59,810 bases of DNA from JAGXSE01 sp040757295 (GTDB lineage Bacteria; Bacillota; PH28-bin88). The position numbers were made by a program, and so were the translations under genes. The notes beneath the pieces are model-generated. The model had not been told where the DNA came from. It did not search any database and saw only the letters and a list, made by a program, of their open reading frames with translations. Positions 59,383 to 59,810 of this stretch are shown here, in pieces. Within the stretch, counting starts at the first letter, position 1. Each line of letters opens with the position of its first letter. The stretch covers positions 1 through 59,810 of the forward strand of contig JBFLXH010000013.1 in the NCBI GenBank assembly GCA_040757295.1, written 5' to 3'.

Positions 59383-59810
59383 TTAGCGAATAATCTGGCC
59401 ACTATGCTGGATGGACTGCAATTTCTTAAACAGTGGGGTTACTTTACCCGTGCTTAGCACGGAAATATTGTCCAGTGCCTCTAGGTTAATCCCGTTAAAT
59501 ACCTTCTGTGCCCGTTTCATCGCTTTTTTAACTAGGCTTGTAACCTCTACTTTTGCCTTCAGGTGTTCAACTCCTTTGTCCACATCATAAGCTTCATATA
59601 TCCATTCTGCCACTTCTAACCATAGTTCTTCGGGCGCTTTTCCGTATCTGCTGATATGGTGGGGGTTTATGCAGCGGCTCCTGCCTTTGCATAGGCTTTT
59701 TGTCCCTTCATGGATAGTTACTATAGGCACTATGGTATTGCTTCCGTCCTGTAATGGGACATGGTCTTCGTCGGCATCCACGTGCAGTACTTTTACTTCT
59801 CTCTTTAAGG
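59383..59810 (-). pseudogene. ISLre2-family transposase, partial and internally deleted
   Basis: The frame is open to the window edge and reads VDADEDHVPLQDG, INPHHISRYGKAPEELW and AEWIYEAYD, typical of ISLre2 transposases. After YDVDKGVEHLK it jumps to NISVLSTGKVTPLFKKLQ, a segment normally near the C-terminus; about 200 or more residues of the core are missing. It is thus a defective copy. The 5' part lies outside the window. Confidence 0.8.

Overview
The window comes from an anaerobic, endospore-forming Firmicute, probably of the Peptococcaceae/Desulfotomaculia type. Evidence for spores is an alpha/beta-type small acid-soluble spore protein with a sigma-G-like promoter, CwlD amidase, and a GH18 hydrolase of a type often found in spores. 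Evidence for anaerobic, ferredoxin-based metabolism is a four-subunit 2-oxoacid:ferredoxin oxidoreductase, an HdrD/cytochrome b pair and many Fe-S proteins. Species cannot be named from the sequence alone.

Layout. 1-2.3 kb: repeat R1, spore protein, a ProC-like dehydrogenase, tRNA-Pro(CGG) with clear promoter and terminator, trmL and a DUF503 gene. 2.3-21.6 kb: a catabolic region. It holds an HcnABC-like amino/imino-acid dehydrogenase operon with an ornithine-cyclodeaminase-family enzyme; korDABC; a sigma-54 activator with a cysteine-containing sensor region; a cupin/DUF2848/nitrilase/PreA-like operon; a divergent CstA-family transporter; a three-subunit molybdenum hydroxylase; and a FadR-type GntR regulator. 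Two well-formed sigma-54 promoters face away from each other between preA and cstA, with a nested inverted repeat between them. A GntR-type palindrome abuts the cstA promoter and recurs upstream of the HcnABC-like operon. I read this as one co-regulated system for taking up and oxidising a nitrogenous compound whose identity I cannot fix.

21.7-38 kb: lysO, nth, a GH18 hydrolase followed by a 47-codon gene with an in-frame TGA and a bacterial SECIS-like hairpin (candidate selenoprotein), an amidohydrolase, an EamA transporter, a DUF815 ATPase, an HdrD/NarI-like membrane pair, potABCD and a TauE exporter next to a 42-A homopolymer. 38-55.7 kb: mostly housekeeping genes (pssA/psd, fetAB, panB, iclR, larA, an M24 peptidase, typA, a cyclophilin, a DEAD-box helicase, pepF, cwlD), with two decayed genes (Fpg and DapA remnants). 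55.7-59.8 kb: a visibly GC-richer accessory segment with a PocR/GAF/HD-GYP sensor, a CBS-GGDEF gene that has lost its catalytic core, an unknown gene and an internally deleted ISLre2 transposase running off the window.

Two dispersed repeat families stand out. R1 has two copies, each with two hairpins and compensatory base changes. R2 has three copies, each directly after a Rho-independent terminator.
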